A stretch of 27,552 nt of DNA from an uncultured bacterium (GTDB lineage Bacteria; Verrucomicrobiota; Kiritimatiellia; CAIKKV01): NCBI GenBank assembly GCA_903828035.1, contig CAIKKV010000150.1, positions 1 to 27,552 of the forward strand, in the 5' to 3' direction. The position numbers and the translations under genes were made by a program. Positions within the stretch are counted from its first letter, which is position 1. Each line of letters begins with the position of its first letter. Positions 8,288 through 18,784 of the stretch are shown piece by piece. Under the pieces are notes generated by a model that worked only from the letters and a program-made list of their open reading frames with translations, was not told the DNA's origin and did no database searches.

Positions 8288-9156
8288 ACGGTCCTGTCAA
8301 ACGCGGATTCTGGGACCGGGTGCAGCAGGGCGATCCCCGCCTTCTCTATGCGCTGTTCGCGGTGCTGATGGTGGTGCTGGAGTTCCACACGGCCCGCTTT
8401 CCCATCCCCGTGCCGCCCTACGTCAACCGCCTCTACCAGACGATCGAGAACCTGCAGCCCGGAAAGATCGTCATCCTGGACTCCTCCATGGACGCGGGCT
8501 GGTACCCCGAGGCGCGCGGCGCCTTCGAGGTGATCGTCCGCCATCTCTTCAAGCGGGGGCTTCCCTTCGCCGTCTTCACCAACACCTCGTTCTTCGAGGG
8601 CCAGCGGCTGGGGCCCCAGATCGTCGAATCCGTCGCCCGCGAGATGGGCAAGGAGTACGGCCGCGACTACTGCATCTGGGGCGCCATCGTGCTGGCGCAG
8701 GGCGCCGGGCTGCAGTCGCTCGCCAAGGATATCCCGGGCCAGGTCAAGGTGGACGCCTTCGGCCGGCCGCTCTCCGAAATCCCCATGATGCGCAACGTGA
8801 AGGACATCCAGGACGTCGGCCTGATCTTCTCGGTCTGCTACTCGTGGGAGTCCGTCCAGTGGCTGGGCTTTGTCCGCTCCGTCTACGGCACCCCCTACGC
8901 GGTGGGCACCTCGGCCATCTCCTCGTCCACCGCCTACCCGTACCTGGACTCCGGACAGATCGTCGGCATGATCCCGGGCGCCGCGGGCGCCGCCAGCTAC
9001 GAGCGCCTCCTCAAGACGCCGGGCAGCGCCACGCGCATCGCGGCGGTGCAGTCGTTCGCCGTCCTCTACGTGCTGGGGGCCATCGCGCTGGGCAACGCGG
9101 CCATGGCCCTGGCGGCCCTGCAGAAGCGCCGCTCGGCCGGAGGGCCCCCGGCATGA
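8284..9156 (+). CDS. Membrane-anchored protein, probable paralogue of the DUF6754-like protein
   Basis: The function is unknown. The 290-residue protein has an N-terminal membrane helix (about 20-37), a soluble alpha/beta domain beginning KIVILDSSMDAGW, and a C-terminal hydrophobic helix (about 255-283). It shares the architecture of the first gene of the operon. It also shares short motifs at matching spacing: YSWES at 186-190 against YGFES, and G228-x4-AAGA (233-236) against G200-x4-AAGA (205-208), 43 and 42 residues after the ES pair respectively. The gene is coupled on both sides by ATGA overlaps, at 8284-8287 and 9153-9156, so it is probably made in fixed ratio with its neighbours as part of a complex. 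The absence of recognisable catalytic motifs suggests a structural or binding role. Confidence 0.6.
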   Translation: MNGPVKRGFWDRVQQGDPRLLYALFAVLMVVLEFHTARFPIPVPPYVNRLYQTIENLQPGKIVILDSSMDAGWYPEARGAFEVIVRHLFKRGLPFAVFTNTSFFEGQRLGPQIVESVAREMGKEYGRDYCIWGAIVLAQGAGLQSLAKDIPGQVKVDAFGRPLSEIPMMRNVKDIQDVGLIFSVCYSWESVQWLGFVRSVYGTPYAVGTSAISSSTAYPYLDSGQIVGMIPGAAGAASYERLLKTPGSATRIAAVQSFAVLYVLGAIALGNAAMALAALQKRRSAGGPPA

Positions 9157-9983
9157 TGAGCCCGCGCACGAAACATCTCCTGATCGCGGGGGCCGGGGTG
9201 CTGCTGGCCGCCCTCCTGGCGCAGGGCGAGTACCGCATCGCCTCCGGCCTGCTGGCCGCCGGCTCCCCCTGGAGCGCCATCCTGTACGATCGCGCGATGA
9301 TCTGGCTGGGCGCGCTCGGGACGCTGGCGGTCTACTCCTTCCTGATCCGCGAAAACCCGTTCTACAAGGCGTTCGAATACGCCCTGCTCGGCTGCGCCAC
9401 CGGGATGGGCATCGCCATCGTGCTGCAGGACGCCCTGCTGGCCAAGTGCCTGATCCCCCTGCGCGACGGCTTCACGCTCCTGCTCCGCGACGGGCCCACC
9501 GCCGAAGCCATGGGCGGGGTCGCGCTGATCGTGCCGGCCCTCATCGGCATGCTCTGGTTCTTCCAGTTCTCCAAGGGCCTGTTCTGGCTCAGCCGGATCC
9601 CGATGGTCATCGGCCTGGGCGCGGGCGCCGGACTCGCCTTCAAGGACCTCTTCAACCGCATGCTCCCCCAGATCACCGGCACGGCGAAGTCGCTCTGGCC
9701 CGGCGAGTGGATCCTGCCCGGGGCCACCCTCGCGGAGCGCGCCTCCGCGGGATTCGAGAACCTCGTCTTCGTGGCCGGCACGCTCAGCGTCCTCGTCTAC
9801 TTCTTCTTCACCGTGAGCCGCAAGCGGCTGATCGTCCGGGGCCCCGCCGCCCTCGGCCGCTGGTACCTGATGCTGTCGCTCGGCGCCTTCTTCGGCAACA
9901 CCTTCATGTCGCGCCTCAGCGCGCTGATCGAGCGCGTCCACTTCCTCTGCTCGCAGTGGCTGGGGCTGAGCAAGCCATGGTAA
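9153..9983 (+). CDS. Polytopic (about seven-helix) membrane protein of unknown function
   Basis: The 276-residue protein is nearly all hydrophobic. Likely helices lie at about 8-24, 46-65, 75-95, 120-138, 148-165, 200-221 and 236-255. Loops are short except for one of about 35 residues (165-200, with TGTAKSLWPGEW). No transporter or channel signature is recognised. The start is the ATG at 9153, which overlaps the TGA of the preceding gene; a longer open frame upstream overlaps that gene and is not real. The stop lies seven bases inside the next gene. Given its position, it may be the integral membrane core around which the anchored soluble domains of the operon assemble. That role is inferred from position and topology only. 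Confidence 0.6.
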   Translation: MMSPRTKHLLIAGAGVLLAALLAQGEYRIASGLLAAGSPWSAILYDRAMIWLGALGTLAVYSFLIRENPFYKAFEYALLGCATGMGIAIVLQDALLAKCLIPLRDGFTLLLRDGPTAEAMGGVALIVPALIGMLWFFQFSKGLFWLSRIPMVIGLGAGAGLAFKDLFNRMLPQITGTAKSLWPGEWILPGATLAERASAGFENLVFVAGTLSVLVYFFFTVSRKRLIVRGPAALGRWYLMLSLGAFFGNTFMSRLSALIERVHFLCSQWLGLSKPW

Positions 9984-10278
9984 AAACGGAACTCACATCC
10001 CCGGAGCGCGAGGAGCTGATCGAGCAGGTCGCCCGCTGGGCAACCGGCCTGGGCATCGGCGCCCTGGTCGTTTTCCTGCTCGAGTGCAACCGCCCGGTCG
10101 CGCCGCTGACGGGAAACGCGCTCATCGCGCTCGGGCCGATGCTGGGAGCCCTTCCCCCCATTCCGCTCGATTCGGTGGGACTGCTGCTGATGGAAGACGG
10201 CGTCGTCGACCAGCTGCGCCGGCGGGTGACGGAGCTGGAAACCAGCCCCCTGCCGGCCAAACCGGGGGCCCCGCCGTC

Positions 10279-10282
<4 letters not shown>
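9977..10282 (+). CDS. Small single-helix membrane protein
   Basis: The 101-residue protein has a polar N-terminal segment (EREELIEQVARWATG), a membrane helix near residues 22-36, a second weakly hydrophobic stretch (about 47-62), and a C-terminal segment (DQLRRRVTELE) that could form a short coiled coil. It resembles no family known to me. The start is the ATG at 9977, seven bases before the end of the previous gene, and the TGA overlaps the ATG of the MutL-like gene (10279-10282). Position between the polytopic protein and the cytoplasmic ATPase, together with the charged tail, suggests an adaptor linking the ATPase to the membrane. This is inference. Confidence 0.55.
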
Positions 10283-12072
<1,790 letters not shown>

Positions 12073-12080
12073 GAACGAAT

Positions 12081-13208
12081 ATGGGTACAGCCTTCACGCC
12101 CGGCCTGATTGTCAGCGACCACACGACGGTGCGCCGCAGCCGGCGGCTGCCCATCAAGGGCGAGGTGCTCGTGAGCGTCGGGCAGGCCGTGCGGCCGGAC
12201 GACATCCTCGCGCGCGCCAGCGTGCTGGGCGCCCTGGCCACGGTCCATGCGGCGCAGGCGATCGGCTGCCCCCCCGAGCAGCTCCAGGCCTTCTGCCGGC
12301 TGAAGGAGGGCGACGCGGTCGCCACCGGGGAGGTGCTGGCCGAGCGGAGCGTCTGGTTCGGCCTGATGGTCAACCGCTGCCGCAGCCCCCGGGCGGGCAC
12401 GGTGGAATACATCTCGAAGCTCTCCGGCAACATCGGCATCCGCGGCAGCCCGCGCTCCGTCGGCTGCACCGCCTACCTCGCCGGGACGATCGCGGAAATC
12501 ATTCCCGAGGAGGGCGCCGTCGTGGAGGCCACCGGCGCGCTCATCCAGGGCATCTTCGGCGTGGGCGGCGAGCACCTGGGCGAGCTGTGCTGGATGGCGG
12601 AGGGCAACCAGCTGACCGGCGAGGCCATCGGCGAAGCCCATCGCGGAAAAATCCTGGCGCACCCCGGGCTGATCGCGGGCTCCGCCCTCGCGGCGGCGGC
12701 GGCGCATGGCGTCGTCGGGCTGATCGGCGCCGGCATCGTGGACTCCGAGCTCATGGACTTCCTGGGCTTCAACATCGGCGTGGCCATCACCGGCGAGGAG
12801 AACATCCCGTTCGCCGTCATGGTCACCGAGGGGTTCGGCCCGCTGACCATGCCCGCGCGCACCGCCGACCTTCTCCGCTCGCTGGGCGGGCGCACGGCCT
12901 CCATCAACGGCGCCACGCAGATCCGGGCGGGGGTCATCCGCCCCGAGGTGATCGTCCCCGGCTCCCCCGGCGACTCCGCCGCCGCCGCGCCCATCCCGAC
13001 CGCGCACGGGCTCGAGATCGGCGCGCGCGTCCGGCTGATCCGCCGTCCGAACTTCGGGCAGATCGGCCTGGTCACGGCCCTGCCGGAGGAGCCCGTCGTG
13101 ATCGCCAGCGGCTCGCGCGTACGCGTGCTGTCGGTCCATCTTCAGAACGGCGCCGACGTGGTGGTGCCGCGGTCCAATGTCGAAATCCTCGCGGCCCGGG
13201 GCGGCTGA
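12081..13208 (+). CDS. Unrecognised protein with barrel-sandwich-like N-terminus and SH3/KOW-like C-terminus
   Basis: The function is unknown. The 375-residue protein opens with a segment (about 20-130) of short beta-turn-beta elements such as LPIKGEVLVSVGQAVRPDDI and SPRAGTVEYIS. These resemble the barrel-sandwich hybrid fold of RnfC and of biotinyl or lipoyl carriers. I see no modifiable Lys in an MKM-like motif. The middle (about 135-280) is glycine- and alanine-rich with a hydrophobic stretch (GLIAGSALAAAAAHGVVGLI) that could pack into a membrane or a Rossmann-like core. The last 60 residues (ARVRLIRRPNFGQIGLVTAL and following) look like an SH3/KOW-type barrel. AGGAA precedes the ATG by about five bases. 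The gene ends the operon; 38 bases separate it from the glycosidase gene, with no terminator visible. Confidence 0.6.
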   Translation: MGTAFTPGLIVSDHTTVRRSRRLPIKGEVLVSVGQAVRPDDILARASVLGALATVHAAQAIGCPPEQLQAFCRLKEGDAVATGEVLAERSVWFGLMVNRCRSPRAGTVEYISKLSGNIGIRGSPRSVGCTAYLAGTIAEIIPEEGAVVEATGALIQGIFGVGGEHLGELCWMAEGNQLTGEAIGEAHRGKILAHPGLIAGSALAAAAAHGVVGLIGAGIVDSELMDFLGFNIGVAITGEENIPFAVMVTEGFGPLTMPARTADLLRSLGGRTASINGATQIRAGVIRPEVIVPGSPGDSAAAAPIPTAHGLEIGARVRLIRRPNFGQIGLVTALPEEPVVIASGSRVRVLSVHLQNGADVVVPRSNVEILAARGG

Positions 13209-13246
13209 CGGATCCTGTTCAACCCTGGGAATGGAGCGCTTCGCCG

Positions 13247-14479
13247 GTGACAACCAACCGCCTCAACGATAACCCCGAAATCCGGGAGCTGCTCGGCCAC
13301 TTCGACCGGCTACGCCCCGGCGTCACCAAGCCGCCCGCCGGCTTCATCAAATATCCCTACTGCATCCCGGGCGGCTTCTACCAGCAGCAGTGGGACTGGG
13401 ACGGATTCTTCATCGCCGCCCACCTCGCCGCGCGCACGCCGGCCCGGCCCGAGTTCCTCAAATACTGGGCGCTCAACTTCCTCTCCGCCGCGCTGCCGGA
13501 TGGCGAGATCTCCGCGTGCGTCAAGCCGGAGGGCCCCACCCCGGGCCACGCCTCCCTCACGATGAAGCCGTTCCTGGCCCAGGGCGTCGAACTGGGCGCC
13601 CGCCTGCTGGGCGATTACGACTGGGTGGAGGAGCATTACGCCTCGATCGTCGCCATCGCCACGCGTCGAAAAAAATCGCATTACAACCCCGAGTACGGCC
13701 TGTTCGCCTGGGACGACGCCATGCAATCCGGCGCCGACAACAATCCGGCGGTGGGCAACGATCCCGACATCGCCCCCCACATCGCCGCCTGCGACGTGAA
13801 CACCTTCCAGTGGCGGGAATACCGGGCGCTCGAGCGGATCGCGCAGGCCCTGGGTCGCAATGACGACGCGGCTGTTTTCCACCAGGAAGCCTCGGCCCTG
13901 AAAAAGGCCATCAACGGGCAGCTGTGGGACGGCGAAAAGGAATCCTACTGGAATGTGAACTGCCGCACGCACCTCTGGCAGGAGCGGGTCTCGTATTCCA
14001 ACTTTGTGCCGCTCTGGGCCGGGATCGTTCCCGCGGAGCGCGCCTCGGCCATGATCCGCCGCTACCTGTGGAACGACGAGCACCTGCTGACGCCCCACGG
14101 CCTGCGGACCCTGTCGAAACAGGATCCGGAATACAACAACGTCAACATGATCGTCCCCTACTCCAACTGGCAGGGGCCCGTCTGGCCGATCGCGAACTAT
14201 TTCTATTTCATGGCCCTGGTGAACTACGGATTCACCGCGGAGGCGGCGGCGCTCGTGAAGCGGCTCGCCCGCCTGTATCTCGCCGACATCGCCTTCTGCG
14301 GCTCGCTCCACGAAAACTACGACGCCGAAACCGGCCGGCCTCTCGCGCCCTCCGCCAGCCAGTCGGCCGGCCGCGAAGGCGGCTTCGTGGGATGGAACCT
14401 GCTGCTCCAGGACATGATCGAGATGGCCGACGGCCGCCCGAACCTCCTCGCCTTCGAGCCGGCCGGAGGGGCCCGATGA
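13247..14479 (+). CDS. Trehalase/GH63-like (alpha/alpha)6-barrel glycoside hydrolase
   Basis: The 410-residue protein matches the clan that contains GH37 trehalases and GH63 glucosidases/mannosylglycerate hydrolases (MGH1-like). Supporting motifs are QWDWDGFF near the N-terminus, MQSGADNNP with probable general acid Asp164, YSNWQGPVWPIANYF, and HENYDAETG with probable base Glu356. These are the clan's usual acid and base positions. It has no signal peptide, so it is cytoplasmic. The start is GTG at 13247, ten bases after GGAG; no ATG in this frame fits. The stop overlaps the start of the GH65 fusion (ATGA at 14476-14479). The two are probably made together for use of alpha-glucosides such as trehalose or kojibiose, or of mannosyl/glucosylglycerate. 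The exact substrate cannot be read from the sequence. Confidence 0.8.
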   Translation: MTTNRLNDNPEIRELLGHFDRLRPGVTKPPAGFIKYPYCIPGGFYQQQWDWDGFFIAAHLAARTPARPEFLKYWALNFLSAALPDGEISACVKPEGPTPGHASLTMKPFLAQGVELGARLLGDYDWVEEHYASIVAIATRRKKSHYNPEYGLFAWDDAMQSGADNNPAVGNDPDIAPHIAACDVNTFQWREYRALERIAQALGRNDDAAVFHQEASALKKAINGQLWDGEKESYWNVNCRTHLWQERVSYSNFVPLWAGIVPAERASAMIRRYLWNDEHLLTPHGLRTLSKQDPEYNNVNMIVPYSNWQGPVWPIANYFYFMALVNYGFTAEAAALVKRLARLYLADIAFCGSLHENYDAETGRPLAPSASQSAGREGGFVGWNLLLQDMIEMADGRPNLLAFEPAGGAR

Positions 14480-17400
14480 CCCGGCCCGCAAAAATGGCCC
14501 CCCTTTCCCCCGCTCCCGCCTGCCTGGTCCCCGACCGAAGCGGATGGCGGATCACCGCCTCCTCCATCACCCCCGGATCCCAGGCCTACTGGGCCAGCGT
14601 CTTCACGCTCGGCAACGGCCTGCTGGGCGTCCGGGGCGCTCCGGACGAGGCGCTCCCCGGCTCCCCGTCCAGTCCCATGACCCTGATGGCCGAAATCTAC
14701 GACCGGCCGACCCGCCTCGCCGGGGAGCCCCTCAAGGCCCTCCGCCCGTCCCGCCTGGCCAGCCTTCCCCACGCGCTTCCTCTTCGCGTCCGGGCCGGCG
14801 ACACCCTCCTCGCCGATCCTTCCATTGTCCCGATAAATGAGACGCGCACGCTGGATATGCGGCGCGGCACGCTCGAGCGCACCGCCTGCTTCCAAGGCGC
14901 CGACGGAAAGCGGACGCGGCTCGTCTCCCGGCGCCTGGTCAGCCAGGCGCGGCCCCACGTCGTGGCGATCCGCTACACCCTCACCCCGCTGAATTACTCG
15001 GGCCTCCTGACGGTGGAGTCTTTCATCGATTCCGCCACCGGTTATCCGGACGGCGTGGTCCAGACCGAAACCCTGGAATCCGGCGCCGCTGGAAGCGAAA
15101 TGTGGGTTTCCGTCCGCACGCTCCAAAGCGGCGTGACCGTAGCCGTCGCCGCGACGCACCGGTTCCTGTCTCCGTCGAACGGCTTCCGGCCTTTCGATAA
15201 AACAGGCGGTGTCGGCACCTCGCTTTCCTTCAAGGCCGCGCGGGGCATTTCCTACACGCTTGAAAAAACCGTCAGCCTGCACAGCCGTCTTCGCGGAAAG
15301 GCGCCCCTCGCCGCGGCGCGGGCCGAATCCGACGCCTGTCCCTGCTTCGATGAACTGGCCCGGGAGCAGGCCGACGAGTGGGCGGCGTACTGGCGGAAGG
15401 CCGACATCCGGATCGCGGGCGACCGCACCGCCCAGATGATGGCGCGATTCTTCGTCTTCCACCTGCTTCAGTCGGCCTCGCTCACCAACCCCCGCCTCGG
15501 CCTCAGCGCCAGCATCCCGGCCAAGAGCCTCTCCGGGCCGGGCTATAACGGGCACGTGTTCTGGGACACCGAAATCTACATGCTGCCGTTCTTCAGCCAG
15601 CAGTTTCCCGAGGTCGCCGAGTCGCTTCTCCAGTACCGGCACGACCGGCTCGGCGCGGCGGCGAGACACGCGAGGAAAAGCGGAGCGGAAGGCGCGCGCT
15701 TCCCGTGGGAATCGGCGGACACCGGGCTGGAAGAATGCCCCAAGTGGATTCCCCGGGGCGGCGGCTACCTCCGCTGGAAAGGCGGCGAGCAGGAAGTGCA
15801 CATCACCGCCGACGTGGCCATGGGCTATCACCAGCACATCCGGGCCACGGGCCGCGACGCCCTTCTCCACGGCCCGGCGCTCGACATCGCCGCCGGCACG
15901 GCCCGGTACTGGGCGTCGGTGGCCCGCAAAAGCAAAACCGGCGACAGCTGGCAGATCCGCACCATCATCGGTCCGGACGAATATCACTCCGGCGTAAACA
16001 ACAGCGTTTACACGAACGCCATGGCGGCGTGGAACCTGCGCTGGGCCGACGAACTGCTCGACCGGTGCCGGACCCGCCATCCGGATCTCTACCGCCGGTT
16101 CAAGATCACGCATGGCATCACGGCATCCGAGCAAAAGCGGTGGCGCGAAATCGCCCGACACCTGCAAATCAACTTCGATCCCGCCACCGGCCTTTACGAG
16201 GAGTTCGACGGCTATTTCCGCCACCCCCGCCAGCAGATCAAGCAGGCCGACGTGCTCCTGATGCTTCACCTGCTGCCGGAGCGGAGCGGTCCCGGGGTCT
16301 TCCTCCGCAACTTCAACCGCTACTATCCCGTAACCCTCCACGACTCCAGCCTTTCCCCGGCCCTGCACGTGCTTTTCAGCCTCGATTGCGGGCGGCCGGA
16401 AAAGGCGTATCCCTACCTGCGCATGACCTGCGACATCGACGGGAAGAAGCGCGGGGCCACCACCGACGAGGGCATCCACTCGGCCAGCCTGGGAGCCGGC
16501 TGGATGGCGCTCGTGGCCGGCTTCGGCGGCGTGCGCGTCCAGGCCGACCACCTGGCCATCAACCCGCGCCTTCCCCGCCACTGGAAAGCGCTGGCGTTCA
16601 GCACGCTCTATCGCGGGCTCCGGCTGCGGTTCGCCATTACCCCCACGGTGCTGACGATTCGTGCCGAATCCGGCCCGCATCCGGTGGCGCTGGAAATCAA
16701 CGGACAAAAAATCATGATCCGGCCGGGCGCCACGCTTCGCCGGACAGGTGCGTGGCGGATTCCGGAAACGCGTCTTCCGCCGCCGCCGGTCGGACCGATC
16801 CGCGCGGTCCTCTTCGACCTCGACGGCGTGATCGTCTCCACCGACGAGTTCCACTACCAGGCCTGGAAGAACCTGGCCGACGCCAAAGGCATTCCGTTCG
16901 ACCGCACAATCAATCACCAGCTTCGCGGCGTAAGCCGGATGGAGAGCCTTCAGATCATCCTGAAAAAGTCCAAGCGGATTTATTCGGCGGCCGAGCAGAC
17001 CGCCCTGGCCGAGCATAAAAACGACGAGTACCGGAAGCTTCTCGGCAAGCTGACCTCGCGCGACATCCTTCCCGGAGTCCTGATCCTAATCGATCAGCTG
17101 CGCGAACGCGGGATCCGGATGGCCATCGGCTCCTCCAGCCGGAACGCCGTTCCCATTCTCGAGCGCATCGGGCTTGCGGACGCCTTCGATGTGGTTGTCG
17201 ATGGCACGCATATCAAAAACTCCAAGCCGGACCCCGAGGTCTTCCTTCTTGCGGCGAAGCGGCTGGGCATCGCCCCTCGCCACTGCCTGGTGGTCGAGGA
17301 TGCGGCGGCCGGCGTGGAGGCCGCCCGCGCGGCGGGCATGAAATGCCTGGCGGTCGGCGCGGCGAAAGGACACCCCGGCGCCGATCTCTCCGCCTCCTCT

Positions 17401-17493
17401 TTGCTGGATGCGGACGCAAACAAGCTGCTAGGCCTCTCGTCCAGGCAACAACCCGCGGCGGCGCAGGGGCGCTTGAACGTTAAATTCGCTTGA
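14476..17493 (+). CDS. GH65 glycoside phosphorylase fused to beta-phosphoglucomutase
   Basis: The 1,005-residue protein has two enzymes in one chain. Residues about 30-760 are a GH65 enzyme: an N-terminal beta-sandwich, then the (alpha/alpha)6 barrel with VFWDTEIYMLPFF (Asp364), FPWESADTGLE, general acid Glu502 in IIGPDEYH, and the TTDEGIHSASLG loop with His668, which in phosphorylases lies by the phosphate. Residues about 776-965 are a HAD-type beta-phosphoglucomutase with nucleophile Asp781 and acid Asp783 in FDLDGVI, RGVSRMESL, IGSSSRNA, KPDPEVFLLAA and VEDAAAGV. The likely route is phosphorolysis of a glucobiose to beta-glucose-1-phosphate and glucose, then conversion to glucose-6-phosphate. 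The substrate (maltose, trehalose, kojibiose or nigerose) is undetermined. The gene overlaps the preceding hydrolase by ATGA. There is no signal peptide. About 40 low-complexity residues follow the mutase domain. Confidence 0.9.
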   Translation: MTRPAKMAPLSPAPACLVPDRSGWRITASSITPGSQAYWASVFTLGNGLLGVRGAPDEALPGSPSSPMTLMAEIYDRPTRLAGEPLKALRPSRLASLPHALPLRVRAGDTLLADPSIVPINETRTLDMRRGTLERTACFQGADGKRTRLVSRRLVSQARPHVVAIRYTLTPLNYSGLLTVESFIDSATGYPDGVVQTETLESGAAGSEMWVSVRTLQSGVTVAVAATHRFLSPSNGFRPFDKTGGVGTSLSFKAARGISYTLEKTVSLHSRLRGKAPLAAARAESDACPCFDELAREQADEWAAYWRKADIRIAGDRTAQMMARFFVFHLLQSASLTNPRLGLSASIPAKSLSGPGYNGHVFWDTEIYMLPFFSQQFPEVAESLLQYRHDRLGAAARHARKSGAEGARFPWESADTGLEECPKWIPRGGGYLRWKGGEQEVHITADVAMGYHQHIRATGRDALLHGPALDIAAGTARYWASVARKSKTGDSWQIRTIIGPDEYHSGVNNSVYTNAMAAWNLRWADELLDRCRTRHPDLYRRFKITHGITASEQKRWREIARHLQINFDPATGLYEEFDGYFRHPRQQIKQADVLLMLHLLPERSGPGVFLRNFNRYYPVTLHDSSLSPALHVLFSLDCGRPEKAYPYLRMTCDIDGKKRGATTDEGIHSASLGAGWMALVAGFGGVRVQADHLAINPRLPRHWKALAFSTLYRGLRLRFAITPTVLTIRAESGPHPVALEINGQKIMIRPGATLRRTGAWRIPETRLPPPPVGPIRAVLFDLDGVIVSTDEFHYQAWKNLADAKGIPFDRTINHQLRGVSRMESLQIILKKSKRIYSAAEQTALAEHKNDEYRKLLGKLTSRDILPGVLILIDQLRERGIRMAIGSSSRNAVPILERIGLADAFDVVVDGTHIKNSKPDPEVFLLAAKRLGIAPRHCLVVEDAAAGVEAARAAGMKCLAVGAAKGHPGADLSASSLLDADANKLLGLSSRQQPAAAQGRLNVKFA

Positions 17494-17545
17494 CCCGATA
17501 CAAGCCGCGATTCCATGATGCTTCTATTCCCAAAGGAGCTCCCTC

Positions 17546-18784
17546 ATGACCGCGCCCGCTTCTTCCCCCAAGCGCTTTAAACTCGGCTTCATCGGAACCG
17601 GCGGCCGCAGCGTCGCCTACGCCGAGCAATACGCCACCTCGGACGAGATCGAAATCACGGCCCTCGCCGACCCGAACGCCGCGACGCGCAAGGCGATGAT
17701 CGCGCAGGCCAAGCTCTCCGGCACGCCCGCTGAGTATGACGACTGGCGCGACCTCCACGCCCATCACCCGGACCTTGACGGCGTCGTCATCTGCTCGCCC
17801 AACCACCTGCACGCCGACCATGCCGTCCCTTTTCTGGAACGCGGCCTGCCCATCGCCTTGGAGAAGCCCCTCGCCACCACGCAGGGCGACTGCGAGCGGA
17901 TCCTGGACGCCGAGCGCGCCAGCGGCGGCCGCACGCTGCTGGGCTTCGTGCTGCGCTCGGCCCCGTTCTACAAGGCCATCCACGCCCTGGTCCGCGCCAA
18001 CGCCGTCGGCGCGGTCTGCTCCATCGAGGCGCACGAGCACGTGCGCTGGACCACCTCCTCGCTCTTCATGCGCAGCGCCTGGCGCCGGCTCCAGCGCACC
18101 AGCGGCGGCGCCATGCTGGAAAAGTGCTGCCACGACATCGACATCCTCAACTGGATGGTCGGCTGCCGCCCCGTCTCCCTGAACTCCTATGGCAACCGGC
18201 TCATGTTCAACCCCAACCCCTCCCTGCCGGAGTCCTGCGACACGTGCAAGGTCGGCGGCGACTGCAACTACTACCACACGCCCCGCAACGACGCCCTCGG
18301 CGAAGCCGGCGACAAGCGGCTCCACCGCTTTCTCGCGGATGGCGGAGCCTGCGTCTACAATACCGAGAAGGACATCACCGACGTCCAGACCGTCAACATC
18401 GAGTACGAAAACGGAGCCGTGGCCAACTTCCTGATGGCGCTGAATGTCGGCGGCTCGCGCGGCAGCCGCAACCTCGCCATCAACGGCACCCAGGGCTGCG
18501 TCTGGGGAGATATCGACCGGATGAAGGTCGCCGCCTACGACAACCGGACCGACAAGGAAACCGAGCACGCCATCGTGACCGACGGCTCGGGACATGGCGG
18601 CGGCGACAAGGGCCACGCCTTCGAGCTGCTGCGGATGATGCAAGACCGGACCTATGTGCCGGGGCAGAACGCCAAGGCCGGCTACCTGAGCGCCATGATG
18701 TGCCTCGCCGCCGACGTCTCGCGCCTGGAGCGCCGCCGCATCAACTTCCGCTACGGCTCCAACGATTACATTCAGCTCGCGTAA
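17546..18784 (+). CDS. Gfo/Idh/MocA family NAD(P)-dependent oxidoreductase
   Basis: The 412-residue protein has an N-terminal Rossmann dinucleotide-binding domain (GFIGTGGRS), the family motif EKPLA with catalytic Lys107, and a C-terminal alpha/beta domain with MLEKCCHDIDILNWMVG carrying the usual His-Asp. A C-x2-C-x5-C cluster (Cys231, Cys234, Cys240) lies where many family members carry a cysteine-rich insertion, possibly a metal site. These enzymes oxidise or reduce sugars, inositols or their phosphates. The substrate is not predictable. AAAGGAG at 17532-17538 gives a strong ribosome site for the ATG at 17546. It lies 52 bases after the GH65 fusion on the same strand and may be co-transcribed with it. 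Its last 13 bases overlap the end of the convergent minus-strand gene. Confidence 0.92.
   Translation: MTAPASSPKRFKLGFIGTGGRSVAYAEQYATSDEIEITALADPNAATRKAMIAQAKLSGTPAEYDDWRDLHAHHPDLDGVVICSPNHLHADHAVPFLERGLPIALEKPLATTQGDCERILDAERASGGRTLLGFVLRSAPFYKAIHALVRANAVGAVCSIEAHEHVRWTTSSLFMRSAWRRLQRTSGGAMLEKCCHDIDILNWMVGCRPVSLNSYGNRLMFNPNPSLPESCDTCKVGGDCNYYHTPRNDALGEAGDKRLHRFLADGGACVYNTEKDITDVQTVNIEYENGAVANFLMALNVGGSRGSRNLAINGTQGCVWGDIDRMKVAAYDNRTDKETEHAIVTDGSGHGGGDKGHAFELLRMMQDRTYVPGQNAKAGYLSAMMCLAADVSRLERRRINFRYGSNDYIQLA

Noticed and set aside
14317..17016. Minus-strand open frame of 899 codons opposite the GH65 fusion
   Set aside because: High GC content keeps the antisense frame open. The plus strand carries all GH65 and phosphoglucomutase motifs, and the antisense product resembles nothing.
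18236..18265. Cysteine cluster (C-x2-C-x5-C) in the Gfo/Idh/MocA protein as a novel metal site
   Set aside because: Cysteine-rich insertions of this type at this position are, to my recollection, common in the family, so it is noted in the annotation but not treated as new.
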